Origin: an uncultured Oscillospiraceae bacterium
Lineage (GTDB): Bacteria; Bacillota; Clostridia; Oscillospirales; Oscillospiraceae
Direction of reading: 5' to 3'
NCBI GenBank assembly: GCA_947599925.1
Contig: CANQFT010000014.1
Location: forward strand, 1-48,934
DNA: 48,934 nucleotides
Made by a program: the position numbers and the translations under genes. Below the pieces are notes generated by a model that ran no database searches, had not been told where the DNA came from, and saw only the letters and a program-made list of their open reading frames with translations. Shown here in pieces: positions 17,056 through 25,934 of this stretch. Every line of letters begins with the position of its first letter. Within the stretch, counting starts at the first letter, position 1.

Positions 17056-19164
17056 TTACTTCTCCTGGGCCACCACCACGCGGACCCGCCCGCCCTGGGC
17101 GCTGGGCGTGTCATACCAGGCGGAGAGGGACCCGCCGCTGGCCAGCACCTGGGAGCGGGAGGCCAGGGTGTAGACCCGGTCCCTATCATTATAGATATAG
17201 TATGCCACGTTGTCGGACAGGGGCCACCGTTTCCCGGCGGCCACCGCGTCCTGCCCGTCCAGGGTCACATCCGCCACCTTGTGGAGCGGGTACATCTCCC
17301 GGACCTCCTGGCCGTCCATGGCCACGCAGACGGGCCCTTTCTCCGCCGGGAACCGCTTGACCGAGGGAAGCGTCTGCTGGCGCCCGCCCAAGTCCACGGT
17401 GTAGACGCTCTGGGAGGCCAGGGTGCCCATGCCGGTGGCGGGGACGCTTATCGTCTCGGCCTCCACCAGCACGCCGTAGCTGTGGCTGTCCCCGGTCACA
17501 TCGTCCAGGATCAGGGCGGTGATGGCCCCGCTGCTGTCGGTCTCGTGCCAGCGGACCATCTCGGTGGTGAGCTCCACGCCCGCCAGCCGGGCCGGGGCCA
17601 CGGCGCGGGCGGTGTGCTCGCCGTAGGTGTCCAATATCTCCACGTCCGGGGAGAGCGCCCGGCCGCCCAGCCGTGTGGCGGTGGCGTTCACCGTCCCTGT
17701 GACCGGTTCCCGGCCCAGCCGGGTCACGGTGGTGACGCCGTCTTGCACGCTCACCCGCACCAGCTCTCCGGGGTCAAACTCGTCGCCGTCTTTCCAGGCG
17801 TAGGGATAGGCGTAGCTCTGCCCGTCGGCGGCGGTGAGCACGATGACCTTGGCCGCGTAGGGCTTATCCAGCTCGTCGGTGTAGCTCCGGTTCTCCAGGG
17901 CGGACACCACGCCGACCTTTGTCACCGTGTCCTCCGCGCCCAGACTCCGCACCGCCGCCGCGCCGCCTGTGCGCCCCAGCAGCAGCCGCACCCCGTCCCC
18001 TTTGCGGTAGGGCCCCAGATCGGAGAAGTCGTACTGCGCCTCCAGGGTCTCCAGCGGGTAGGTGACCCCCGCGATGGTCACCGCCGTAGGCGCCGCCAGG
18101 GAGGGGGAGATGGCCTCCACCGTGCCCGTCACCGTCTTGTCGTAGACGTACAGGGCCTTGGCGTACTTGGACCAGTACACCACCTCGCCGCCGCCGATGG
18201 CGCCCACGCTGGAGCGGGCGCCGTTGCGGGTGACAGGTGTGGCGGCGGTCAGGGCAAAGGGCAGCTTGCTCTGCCAGTTCCCCTCCGCCACCACCGGGCC
18301 ATCCACCGCGGCGGACAGCTGCCCCATGGCCCCTTGCCCGCCGGAGACGGCCATCAGGATGGCCGCGTCCTTGGCCCAGTAGAGGAGGTCGTACTCCCGC
18401 AGTTCGCTCAGCTCGGCCCGCTCCCCGTCCCGGAAGACCAGCGCGTCGGCCGGATCAAAGGGCAGCAGACTCTGCCAGCCGTCGGTCAGCGGGATGGGCC
18501 CCTCCTGCTCCACCTGGAACAGCGCGGCCACGTCCACCTCGCCGTCCTGGTCCAGCACCGAGCCCAGCAGGTTGATATAGTCCTGCCCGGCCTTGTTTTT
18601 GGCGCACAGCAGGTTGTAGAAGATGTGCAGACAGTCCCGCCGGCTCAGAGGGTCGGTCTGCCCCTGGGCCTCCACGCCCGCGTCCAGATCCAGGGCCCGG
18701 AACAGGGCCATCTGTCCCGCGGGCCAGGGCGCGTTGAAGTCCTCGTCCTGGTATCCCAGCAGCCGCGCGGCCATGGTGGCCCCTTCCCGCAGGGCGATGG
18801 TCTCCTCCGGGTGGAACCAGCCCCGCTCGTCCCCCTTCGCGAAGCCGTGGTCCACCGCGGCCCGGACATAGGGGGCGTACCACCGGAGATGGGACACGTC
18901 GGGGTAGGGGTCGGTGCCCGCGGTGTCGCCCACGGCGTCCTTGTACGGCGAGCAGGCCATGACCAGCTTGGTAAACTCCGCCCTTGTCACCGGCAGTTCC
19001 AGATGCAGCGCGCCGGTCTCGTCGCCCACCATGATCTCCAGCTCCCGCAGTACCGCCGCTTTCTCCCGTTCCGGCACGTCGTAGACGTCGGCCCGGACAG
19101 GGCAGACCGCCATAGGCAGGACCAGGGCGGCGCAGAGGGCCGCGGACAAAACACGTTTTTTCAT
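17056..19164 (-). CDS. S-layer homology (SLH) domain surface protein
   Basis: 702 residues, secreted. Signal peptide 1-25 (MKKRVLS to VRA). Residues about 28-200 hold SLH-like modules, with FTKLVMA, the WYAPYVRAAVDHGF core and REGATMAARLLGY, which bind pyruvylated wall polymers. The remaining 500 residues are beta-rich modules with recurring YWAKDA / YWSKYAKALYVYDK and GTVEAISP signatures and no enzyme motif that I recognise. The start is backed by AAAAGGAGAG 5-6 nt upstream. It lies 30 nt behind the MacB-like permease with no terminator between, so it is probably the last gene of the exporter operon. This suggests the exporter and this wall protein work together, which is inference. A terminator follows. 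Confidence 0.8.
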   Translation of the reverse strand: MKKRVLSAALCAALVLPMAVCPVRADVYDVPEREKAAVLRELEIMVGDETGALHLELPVTRAEFTKLVMACSPYKDAVGDTAGTDPYPDVSHLRWYAPYVRAAVDHGFAKGDERGWFHPEETIALREGATMAARLLGYQDEDFNAPWPAGQMALFRALDLDAGVEAQGQTDPLSRRDCLHIFYNLLCAKNKAGQDYINLLGSVLDQDGEVDVAALFQVEQEGPIPLTDGWQSLLPFDPADALVFRDGERAELSELREYDLLYWAKDAAILMAVSGGQGAMGQLSAAVDGPVVAEGNWQSKLPFALTAATPVTRNGARSSVGAIGGGEVVYWSKYAKALYVYDKTVTGTVEAISPSLAAPTAVTIAGVTYPLETLEAQYDFSDLGPYRKGDGVRLLLGRTGGAAAVRSLGAEDTVTKVGVVSALENRSYTDELDKPYAAKVIVLTAADGQSYAYPYAWKDGDEFDPGELVRVSVQDGVTTVTRLGREPVTGTVNATATRLGGRALSPDVEILDTYGEHTARAVAPARLAGVELTTEMVRWHETDSSGAITALILDDVTGDSHSYGVLVEAETISVPATGMGTLASQSVYTVDLGGRQQTLPSVKRFPAEKGPVCVAMDGQEVREMYPLHKVADVTLDGQDAVAAGKRWPLSDNVAYYIYNDRDRVYTLASRSQVLASGGSLSAWYDTPSAQGGRVRVVVAQEK

Positions 19165-19194
19165 GGTATCTCTCCTTTTTCGCGGGCCCGGCGC

Positions 19195-20412
19195 TTATTC
19201 GTAGCGCAGGGCGTCGATGGGGTTGAGTTTGGCCGCCTTGTTGGCGGGCAGATAGCCAAAGAGCACGCCGATGGCCACGCTGACGCCAAAGGCCACCAGG
19301 ATGCCAGAGAGGGTGGGCACGGCGTGGAAGGAGTTCTCCGACCCCAGCACCATGCTCAGGATCCAGGTGAGCGCGTTGGCGGCCAGAATGCCCAGGCCAA
19401 TGCCCAGCACGCCGCCGATGGCGGAGGTGGTGCCCGCCTCGATGACGAACTGCCAGCGGATGTTCCTGGGTTTGGCGCCCAGGGACTTGCGGATGCCGAT
19501 CTCGCGGGTCCGCTCGGTGACGGACACCAGCATGATGTTCATGATGCCGATGCCGCCCACCAGCAGGGACAGGGCGGCGATGAGGGTGAGGACGGTCATG
19601 AGCAGATCCAGCATGGTGTTCATGGCGTCCATCATCTCCGCGGCGGTGAGGACCACATAGCGGTCGCTGTCCTGAAAGATCTTGAACAGTTCCCGCTCCA
19701 CCAGGCCCTTGGCCGCGGGGGCGGTCTCCCGGGAGGTGGCGGCGAAGAGGTACTCACTGGAGGTGGTGCCGCTGAGCCGGACGGCCTGGGTGTAGGGGAT
19801 GTAGACCACGTCGTCCCCGCTGCCCTCGGTGACGTCGGCGTACTCGTCCATCACGCCCACCACGGTAAAGGGCACGCCGGAGAGGGTGAGGCTCTTGCCC
19901 ATGGCGTTGCCGCCGAAGGCTTCCTGTTCCAGATAGGCCCCGATGACGCACACGCTCTGCTGCCGCTGGGCGTCCACATAGGAGAGGAAGCGGCCCTTGG
20001 CCAGCTTCTCCCCGTTCATGGTGGTGCCCCTGTCAACGCTGTAATAGGTCTCGCTCACCCCTTTGACCGTGGTGCGGGAGAACTCGTCGGCGCCGTGGCG
20101 GACGGTGAGGGGGGCCCGGAGCTCCGGGGTCACTCCGGCGAGGTACTGGGGATAGCGCTCCACCAGGGCGAACATATCCTCAATGTCCACGTGGCGGGAG
20201 GAGTCGTTGCTGCCCAGGATCATGGCGTCCACCTGGTTGGAGCCCAGCTGTTCAAACTGTTCGTTCATGTAGACCTGCATCCCGTTGCCCAGGCTCGTGA
20301 TGATGATGACCGCGGCCACGCCGATGATGATGCCCAGCATGGTGAGCAGGGAGCGCATCTTGCTGGTGGACAGGGACTTGAGGGCCAGACGGAAGGACTG
20401 GGCAAAGTTCAT
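19195..20412 (-). CDS. ABC transporter permease, MacB/FtsX family
   Basis: 405 residues. The layout is that of MacB-type permeases without the ATPase fused: one N-terminal membrane helix (about 20-45, following SKMRSLLTMLG), an extracellular MacB_PCD domain (about 50-270), then three C-terminal helices including LLVGGIGIMNIMLVSVTERT and REIGIRKSLGAKP, a hallmark of the family. These transporters couple ATP hydrolysis to mechanical movement of an extracellular partner, exporting peptides, antibiotics or lipoproteins. Its ATG overlaps the ATPase stop (ATGA at 20412-20409), showing translational coupling. The cargo is unknown. Confidence 0.88.
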   Translation of the reverse strand: MNFAQSFRLALKSLSTSKMRSLLTMLGIIIGVAAVIIITSLGNGMQVYMNEQFEQLGSNQVDAMILGSNDSSRHVDIEDMFALVERYPQYLAGVTPELRAPLTVRHGADEFSRTTVKGVSETYYSVDRGTTMNGEKLAKGRFLSYVDAQRQQSVCVIGAYLEQEAFGGNAMGKSLTLSGVPFTVVGVMDEYADVTEGSGDDVVYIPYTQAVRLSGTTSSEYLFAATSRETAPAAKGLVERELFKIFQDSDRYVVLTAAEMMDAMNTMLDLLMTVLTLIAALSLLVGGIGIMNIMLVSVTERTREIGIRKSLGAKPRNIRWQFVIEAGTTSAIGGVLGIGLGILAANALTWILSMVLGSENSFHAVPTLSGILVAFGVSVAIGVLFGYLPANKAAKLNPIDALRYE

Positions 20413-21143
20413 ACCGCCGCCTCCCCTCGCTCCTCAGGCTGGACCACCGCTCTGGGGTCGTCGGCGGGACCGTCGTAGATGACCCGCCCGTCCTGGAGCC
20501 GGACGATGCGCCGGGCTTTGACGGCGATGGAGTTGTCGTGGGTGATGAGGATGACGGTGTTGCCCTCGGCGTTGAGCTGTTGGAGAAAGGCCAGCACCTC
20601 TCGCCCGGTGCGGGAGTCCAGCGCGCCGGTGGGCTCGTCGGCCAGGATCACCGAGGGATCGCCCGCCAGAGCGCGGGCGATGGACACCCGCTGCTGCTGG
20701 CCGCCGGAGAGCTGGGAGGGGAGGTTCTTGCGCTTGTCCGCCAGACCCACCCGCTCCAGGGCCCGCATCGCCCTGGTGTGGCGCTCCTCCAGGGAGACCC
20801 CGGCGTAGAGCAGGGGCAGCTCCACGTTCTCCTGCACGTTCAGCTTGGCGATGAGGTTGTACTGCTGGAAGATGAAGCCCAGCATCGTGTTGCGGACCTC
20901 CGCCTGCTGGTCGTCGTCCATGGTGGACACGTCGATCCCGCCCAGGTAGTAACTGCCCGAGGTGGGCACGTCCAGACAGCCGATGATGTTCATGGCCGTG
21001 GACTTGCCCGAGCCGGACTGCCCCACGATGGCCACGAACTCCCCTTCGTCCACGCAGAGGCTCACGCCGTCCAGCGCGTGAACGTCGCTGTCGCCCATGT
21101 GGTAGATCTTATAAATGTCCCGAAATTCGATCAGGTGTTCCAA
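20409..21143 (-). CDS. ABC transporter ATP-binding protein, MacB/LolD type
   Basis: 244 residues, cytoplasmic. Walker A is GQSGSGKST (41-49), the Q-loop follows FIFQQYN, the signature is LSGGQQQR (145-152), Walker B with catalytic Glu is VILADEP (E170), and the switch His is in ITHD. The start is TTG at 21143, reading MEHLIEF; it follows the stop of the membrane fusion gene by 3 nt and has GGGGGA 8 nt upstream. No better in-frame start precedes the conserved N-terminus. It powers the permease encoded next. Confidence 0.9.
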   Translation of the reverse strand: MEHLIEFRDIYKIYHMGDSDVHALDGVSLCVDEGEFVAIVGQSGSGKSTAMNIIGCLDVPTSGSYYLGGIDVSTMDDDQQAEVRNTMLGFIFQQYNLIAKLNVQENVELPLLYAGVSLEERHTRAMRALERVGLADKRKNLPSQLSGGQQQRVSIARALAGDPSVILADEPTGALDSRTGREVLAFLQQLNAEGNTVILITHDNSIAVKARRIVRLQDGRVIYDGPADDPRAVVQPEERGEAAV

Positions 21144-21146
21144 GGC

Positions 21147-22880
21147 TCATTCCCCCATGGCGGACGTGATGGCGTCCATGGCGTTGGAGGCGGCGTTGGG
21201 GATGTAGACGGTCTCTCCCTCCTCCAGACCGGAGAGGACCTCGATGTTCTCGCTGTCGGAACGGCCCAGCTCCACCGCCCGCTCCTCCAGTTTGTCGGCG
21301 TTCACCAGCTCTCCCGCGGCGTTGCACGCGCCGGGCCCGGCCACGTAGACGAAGTCGCCCCGCTGGACCGCGTCGGAGGGGATGCACAGGGCGCTGCCCA
21401 GCTCCTCCACCAAGACCGTGGCCGAGACGTTCATGCCGGGGTAGAGCCCCTCCCCTTGGTCCACCACCACGGTGACGGGGTAGTTGGTGCTGCCGGCCAC
21501 GGTGGTGCCGTTGATGTTGACCTTGTCCACGTGCCCGGTGAAGGTCTGGCCCTCCAGGGCGGAGGAGGTGAAGGTCACGCTCTGCCCGACCTTGAGGCGG
21601 CTCACGTCCAGCTCGGACACGTTCATGTCAAAGGTCAGCCGGGACATATCGTAGATGACCGCCATATAGGGGCTCTTCTGGCCCGTGGCGGCGGAGGAGG
21701 GGTCGATGTTGTCCCCGGCCTTGTAGTTCTTCTCGATGACCGTGCCGTCGATGGGGGAGGTGATGGTGTAGTCGTCCAGCAGGTCCTGGGCGATACGCAG
21801 AGCCTCTTGGGCGTCGGAGAGGGACAGTTGGGCGTTTCTCACCGCCAGCCGGGCGTTGTCGATCTGCCCGTCCAGATCGGGCAACTCAAAGGACCCCAGC
21901 GCCTGGCCGTTGGTCACCTTGTCGCCCTGGCGGACGGACAGGGCCTCCACCTTGCCCGACATCATCGCCAGCACCTGCTTGGACGCGGCGTAGTCAAAGC
22001 TGCCCACTCCGGCGGAGGCCGCCTGGCCGATCTGGGCCGTGCCGGTGGCGCCGCGGTCCAGGGCGCCGGGGTTGGGCACCTGGATGACCACTTGCCGCAC
22101 CACCGCGTTGCCCGCGGTCACCTGGTCCGCCGCGCCGATCTCGCTGACGGTGCCGGACAGGACGTTGGCCGAGCCGGTGACGGTCACCTGGGCGCTCTGG
22201 CCCACGGAGAAGTCCGCGGCGTTGACGGCGTGGAAGGGCACGGTCAGCTCCATGGTGTCCCGGTCCAGAATATCCGCGATGGGCGTGCCCGCCGCCACGG
22301 TGTCGCCGGGGTCTATGTAGAGCTTTGTCACCGTCCCCGTGGCCGTGGCCTTGATGGTCATGTCGTCCCGGTTGTCCCGCTGGGTCTTCAGCAGTTCGTC
22401 CAGGGTCAGCTGGGCCTGTTGCACGCCCAGCGTCGCCCGCTCCACGCCGCTCTGGGCCGAGCGGATGTTGTTCTCCGCGTCGGTGGGGTCCAGGGTGAAG
22501 AGCACCTGGTCCTTCTGGACCAGATCGCCCTCCTCAAAGGGGGCGGACAGGATCTCCCCGCGCAGCAGGGTGGTGGCCTGGTAGTCGTCGTTGGGCTTCA
22601 CCGTCCCCGTGCCCGTGACGGTGATGGTCATGTCCTGCCGGACGGCCTGGGCGGGCAAATAGGCCCCGTCCGCCGTCTGGCCCGCGGAGCCGCCGCAGGC
22701 CCGGAGCAGCACGACCAGGACCAGCAGGACCACCACGGCCGCCACCACCCGTCCGGGCCACTTCCGGCGCTTTTTGGGCGCTGTAAACTTCTGTTTGAGC
22801 TTGGCCTCCTTGGCCTCTTTTGTCTCCTTGGCCTCTTTTGTCTCCTTGGTCTCTTTTGCCTCCTTGGTCTCCTCCGCCAT
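21147..22880 (-). CDS. Membrane fusion protein, HlyD/MacA family
   Basis: 577 residues. An unusual charged N-terminus (about 2-30) consists of tandem Glu-Thr-Lys-Glu-Ala-Lys units and stays in the cytoplasm. A membrane helix follows (about 42-58, Val/Leu-rich). The extracellular part contains lipoyl/barrel-sandwich halves (around GTGTVKPND and ATATGTVTKLYI), a helical hairpin (about 355-400, QIDNARLAVRNAQ) and beta-barrel domains. It would bridge the permease and the cell surface. The ATG at 22880 has AAGGAGG 10 nt upstream; the longer frame to 23012 would cross the promoter. First gene of the operon MFP-ATPase-permease-SLH. The cargo is not evident. Confidence 0.87.
   Translation of the reverse strand: MAEETKEAKETKETKEAKETKEAKEAKLKQKFTAPKKRRKWPGRVVAAVVVLLVLVVLLRACGGSAGQTADGAYLPAQAVRQDMTITVTGTGTVKPNDDYQATTLLRGEILSAPFEEGDLVQKDQVLFTLDPTDAENNIRSAQSGVERATLGVQQAQLTLDELLKTQRDNRDDMTIKATATGTVTKLYIDPGDTVAAGTPIADILDRDTMELTVPFHAVNAADFSVGQSAQVTVTGSANVLSGTVSEIGAADQVTAGNAVVRQVVIQVPNPGALDRGATGTAQIGQAASAGVGSFDYAASKQVLAMMSGKVEALSVRQGDKVTNGQALGSFELPDLDGQIDNARLAVRNAQLSLSDAQEALRIAQDLLDDYTITSPIDGTVIEKNYKAGDNIDPSSAATGQKSPYMAVIYDMSRLTFDMNVSELDVSRLKVGQSVTFTSSALEGQTFTGHVDKVNINGTTVAGSTNYPVTVVVDQGEGLYPGMNVSATVLVEELGSALCIPSDAVQRGDFVYVAGPGACNAAGELVNADKLEERAVELGRSDSENIEVLSGLEEGETVYIPNAASNAMDAITSAMGE
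22796..22877 (-). repeat. In-frame 18-nt tandem repeat (ETKEAK units)
   Basis: The coding sequence for the N-terminus of the membrane fusion protein consists of near-identical 18-nt units (GTCTCCTTGGCCTCTTTT on the plus strand and variants). Unit number changes would keep the frame. Confidence 0.75.
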
Positions 22881-22917
22881 GGGAACAGGACCTCCTTGGG
22901 AAAAATCAATCGGCATT

Positions 22918-22926
22918 ACTATACCA
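22918..22926 (-). promoter_or_regulatory. Probable extended -10 promoter of exporter operon
   Basis: On the minus strand TGG followed by TATAGT (22923-22918), about 35 nt before the ATG. No good -35 element is visible, so the call is tentative. Confidence 0.4.
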
Positions 22927-23035
22927 GCAAAATGTGAAGAAATTTTAAACGGACCCTGAAAAAATCCAAAAACCCTCCGGGGCCGGTATAACCCTTCCAA
23001 AGCTGGCAACAATAGGAGCTACGGAGGTGTTTGAA

Positions 23036-23773
23036 TTGAAAGGAAAACGCAGCAAAAACGGCCTCTTCGACCGCGTCAGCGGCTTCTTCGCCGGAAAGGG
23101 CTTTTACATTGTCCTGGTCCTGTGTGTGGCCGCCATCGGCGTCTCAGGCTACTTTCTCCTGGCCGAGACCGCCTCGCGGTCCCAGACGGCGGCCGGCCCG
23201 GCGGAGGTGGTGGTGATGCCCACGGCGGCCCTGCCCACCGTGCCGGCAACGTCGGCCCCCACGCCCACGCCGGCCCCAACGCCAACGCCCGCGCCCGCTC
23301 CAACGCCCACGCCTACGCCCACCCCCGCGCCGGAGCCCACCGTGGGGCCCACGGGCAAAGCGGTGGTCTACACCTGGCCCGTCAAGGGCCAGACCATCGG
23401 CGACTTTAGCCTGGAGGTGGTGGCCTACGACGAGACCATGGGCGACTGGCGCACCCACCAGGGCCTGGATCTGGCGGCGCCCCTGGGGACCCAGGTCCTG
23501 GCCGTGGCCGACGGCACTGTCAGCGCCGTCTACGCCGACCCCCTCATGGGCCAGACCGTGGTCATTGACCACGACGGCCAGGTCCAGTCCATCTACTCCA
23601 ACCTGGCGGGCACGCCCACGGTGGAGGTGGGGGACGCCGTGACCACCGGCGCGGTCATCGGCGCCGTGGGCAAGACCGCCATCGCCGAAAGCTCCAAGGC
23701 CAGCCATCTCCATCTGGAGATGACCCACCAGGGCCAGACCGTGGACCCGGCCACCTTCCTGCCCCAGATGTGA
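23036..23773 (+). CDS. Membrane-anchored M23 (LytM) peptidase, SpoIIQ-like
   Basis: 245 residues from TTG 23036. GGAGGTG at 23023-23029 is 6 nt away, a full match to the 16S tail; GTG 23027 with AGGAG at 23014 is a possible alternative, three codons longer. A membrane anchor lies at about 22-45, then a low-complexity Pro/Thr/Ala linker, then an M23 domain. The zinc and active-site residues are all present: HQGLD (H141, D145) and HLHLE (H224, H226), so it may be an active endopeptidase, unlike B. subtilis SpoIIQ. In clostridia such proteins act as SpoIIQ, the forespore partner of SpoIIIAH during engulfment. The SpoIIQ assignment rests on architecture only; spoIID is about 9 kb away. Confidence 0.75.
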   Translation: MKGKRSKNGLFDRVSGFFAGKGFYIVLVLCVAAIGVSGYFLLAETASRSQTAAGPAEVVVMPTAALPTVPATSAPTPTPAPTPTPAPAPTPTPTPTPAPEPTVGPTGKAVVYTWPVKGQTIGDFSLEVVAYDETMGDWRTHQGLDLAAPLGTQVLAVADGTVSAVYADPLMGQTVVIDHDGQVQSIYSNLAGTPTVEVGDAVTTGAVIGAVGKTAIAESSKASHLHLEMTHQGQTVDPATFLPQM

Positions 23774-23782
23774 CCTATCAAG

Positions 23783-23855
23783 CGAAGAAGCCATGCGCCG
23801 CGGCAACCCGCAAAAAATCGTCAAAGAAGCCATGCGCCGCAGCGCATGGCTTCTT
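23783..23855 (+). terminator. Terminator hairpin with duplicated half after M23 gene
   Basis: A 14-bp perfect stem (23824-23837 with 23842-23855) followed by a C/T-rich tract. Its left arm GAAGCCATGCGCCGC also occurs as a direct repeat at about 23787-23801 without a partner. It sits between converging M23 and upp genes. Confidence 0.7.
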
Positions 23856-23883
23856 CCTTCATGTCCTGTCTACGTCCGCTGTG

Positions 23884-24516
23884 TTACTTGGTCCCAAAGA
23901 TGCGGTCGCCCGCGTCGCCCAGACCGGGCACGATGTAGGCGTGGTCGTTGAGCTTTTCGTCCACCGCCGCCACGTAGATGTCCACGTCCGGGTGGTCCTT
24001 CCGCACCCGCTCGATGCCCTCTGGGGCGGCGATGATGTTCATGAGCTTGATGTGCTTGCAGCCGTAGTTTTTGATGAACTGGATGGCCGCCGAGGCCGAG
24101 CCGCCGGTGGCCAGCATGGGGTCCAGGATGATCACGTCCCGGCTCTCAATGTCGTCGGGCATCTTGCAGTAATACTCCACCGGCTCGTGGGTGGTGGGGT
24201 CGCGGTAGAGGCCGATGTGCCCCACCTTGGCCGAGGGGACCAGGGTCAGAATGCCGTCCACCATCCCCAGCCCGGCCCGCAGGACCGGCACGATGGCCAG
24301 CTTCTTTCCGGCGATGACGTTGACCTTGGCCTTGGCCACCGGGGTCTCGATCTCCACCTGCTGCGTCGGCAGGTCTCTTGTGGCCTCGTAGCACATCAGC
24401 GTGGCGATCTCGCCCACCACCTCGCGGAAGTCCTTCACGCCCGTGTCCTTGTTGCGGAGGATGGATAGCTTGTGCTGGAGCAGAGGGTGGTCCAATACGT
24501 GTACCATTTCGTCCAT
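23884..24516 (-). CDS. upp: Uracil phosphoribosyltransferase
   Basis: 210 residues, the normal length. Salvages uracil with PRPP to UMP. The PRPP loop is [13 protein letters not shown], and the C-terminal [12 protein letters not shown] is characteristic. Start ATG 24516 has AAGGAGA 8 nt upstream; the longer frame to 24705 runs into tsaB in another frame. It lies 62 nt behind tsaB with no clear terminator between, so it may be co-transcribed with tsaE-tsaB. Confidence 0.95.
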   Translation of the reverse strand: MDEMVHVLDHPLLQHKLSILRNKDTGVKDFREVVGEIATLMCYEATRDLPTQQVEIETPVAKAKVNVIAGKKLAIVPVLRAGLGMVDGILTLVPSAKVGHIGLYRDPTTHEPVEYYCKMPDDIESRDVIILDPMLATGGSASAAIQFIKNYGCKHIKLMNIIAAPEGIERVRKDHPDVDIYVAAVDEKLNDHAYIVPGLGDAGDRIFGTK

Positions 24517-24578
24517 AGTGCGTCTCTCCTTATGCCGTCGTATTTTTTGCCCCGTGGGGAACTTTGACCTGGGTCTCC

Positions 24579-25301
24579 TCAGCGGCCGCCCTCTCTCGCC
24601 TGGGCCGCCAGCCTCTCCCGCTCGGCCTGGGACAGCCTGTGGTAGTCCGGCGCCAACTCCGCCGCCGTGACCAGTCGGCCCTGCCGGGCCAGCTCCAGGG
24701 CGCACCGGGCCACGCCCCAGGCGGAGGGGTAGCGAAGCGCCGGCGGCGCCGCCTGGCAGGGGATGCCCCGCCGCTGAAACTCATTATAGCACAACTGCCA
24801 GCCATCTCCAACTACAATTTGCTCTTTTCCCGCGCTATTTTTCTGGACCTGCCCGCACAGCTGGTCCAGGCTCACCGCGTCGTCCGGGCAGAGCCGCGCG
24901 GGGACGCCTCCCTCCACGCGGAAACGGGCGGCGTACACCTGGTCCCGCCGGGCGTCCATGCAGCAGCACAGCTCCCGCCCCTCCAGATGGGCCAGGCTCC
25001 AGGCCATGGACTCCAGCGTGGAACAGCCCGCGCAGGGCAGACCCAGCGCCCAGGCCAGCCCCTTGGCCTCGGCCACGCCGATGCGGAGCCCGGTGAAGGA
25101 CCCCGGCCCCTTGGCCACGGCCACCAGCTCCACCTCTTCCAGCCCTCGCCCGCAGTTTTTCAGCATATCCTCCACCATGGGCAGCAGCGTCACCGAGTGG
25201 GTCAGGGCGCTGTTTTGGTAGGACTGTGCCACCAAAAGCTCCTCCTCGCACAGCGCGCAGCTGGCCGCCTTGGCCGAGCTCTCCAGCGCCAGGATCAACA
25301 T
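24579..25301 (-). CDS. tsaB: tRNA N6-threonylcarbamoyladenosine protein TsaB
   Basis: 240 residues. Partner of TsaD in making t6A37 on ANN-decoding tRNAs. The N-terminus [14 protein letters not shown] is the ASKHA ATP-site start and [19 protein letters not shown] is the TsaB hallmark. The longer frame to 25415 runs inside tsaE in another frame; ATG 25301 has GGAGG 7 nt upstream. It overlaps the tsaE stop by 7 nt. rimI and tsaD, frequent neighbours, are absent here. Confidence 0.93.
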   Translation of the reverse strand: MLILALESSAKAASCALCEEELLVAQSYQNSALTHSVTLLPMVEDMLKNCGRGLEEVELVAVAKGPGSFTGLRIGVAEAKGLAWALGLPCAGCSTLESMAWSLAHLEGRELCCCMDARRDQVYAARFRVEGGVPARLCPDDAVSLDQLCGQVQKNSAGKEQIVVGDGWQLCYNEFQRRGIPCQAAPPALRYPSAWGVARCALELARQGRLVTAAELAPDYHRLSQAERERLAAQAREGGR

Positions 25302-25717
25302 TCCCACCCCTCCGTTTCCACGCGGCGGTCGCCCTCGGCGGCTCCTCTGGTGATGGTGACCCGCCGGGCGCCGGACAGATACGCCCCACCTCTTCCGCTC
25401 CACTCCACGCAGCACACGCCGCCCCTGTCCAGATAGTCCTCCCAGCCGATGTCGAACAGCTCCTCCGGGGAGGAGAGGCGGTAGAGGTCAAAGTGGAACA
25501 AACTCAGCCGTCCGCCGTCATACTCGTTGACGATGGTGAAGGTGGGGCTCGTGACCCGTCCGGCGCAGCCCAGACCTCTGGCCAGCCCGCGGGTGAAGGC
25601 GGTCTTGCCCGCGCCCAGATCGCCCTCCAGGGCCACCACGTCCCCAGGGCGCAAGTCCTGGGCCAGCCGCTGGCCCAGAGCCTCGGTCTCGGCCTCGCTG
25701 TGGCTTTCAAACACCAT
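25295..25717 (-). CDS. tsaE: tRNA threonylcarbamoyladenosine ATPase TsaE
   Basis: 140 residues. P-loop protein that resets the TsaBD complex. Walker A is GDLGAGKT (32-39); [12 protein letters not shown] and HFDLYRL are diagnostic family motifs, and the later VEWSGR replaces the common IEWPER. ATG 25717 has AGGAGG 9 nt upstream. First gene of the minus-strand tsaE-tsaB(-upp) unit, divergent from rodA. Confidence 0.94.
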   Translation of the reverse strand: MVFESHSEAETEALGQRLAQDLRPGDVVALEGDLGAGKTAFTRGLARGLGCAGRVTSPTFTIVNEYDGGRLSLFHFDLYRLSSPEELFDIGWEDYLDRGGVCCVEWSGRGGAYLSGARRVTITRGAAEGDRRVETEGWEC

Positions 25718-25740
25718 CCGCCTTCCCCTCCTTTTGCCCT

Positions 25741-25769
25741 ATCATAGCACAAACTGCCCCGCCGCACAA
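25741..25769 (-). promoter_or_regulatory. Promoter of tsaE-tsaB
   Basis: On the minus strand TTGTGC (25769-25764), 17-nt spacer, TATGAT (25746-25741) with extended TGC. Confidence 0.65.
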
Positions 25770-25777
25770 TTCCCCAC

Positions 25778-25806
25778 TTTCTTTTTTCGCGCCCGTGTAG
25801 TATAAT
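25778..25806 (+). promoter_or_regulatory. Promoter of rodA
   Basis: A perfect TATAAT (25801-25806) with a weak TTTCTT at -35, 17-nt spacer. It leaves a leader of about 120 nt before the TTG start, in which I recognise no riboswitch. Confidence 0.55.
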
Positions 25807-25934
25807 ACCCGCAGAGCGGCTATGATACCGACAAAGATGCCGCCTTTGCTCTCCGGCCTTGCCGGGAACCGCGAAGGATGGCCCGTGAGGACCGCTCGGC
25901 CCGCGCAAAACGCCCAAGGAGAGGAGGTCTGGCC

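Noticed and set aside
16822-22937. Plus-strand frames of 1218 and 799 aa
   Set aside because: They run antisense across the SLH, permease, ATPase and MFP genes, whose motifs are intact on the minus strand.
25807-25934. Riboswitch in the rodA leader
   Set aside because: Only loose self-complementarity; no known riboswitch core could be matched.
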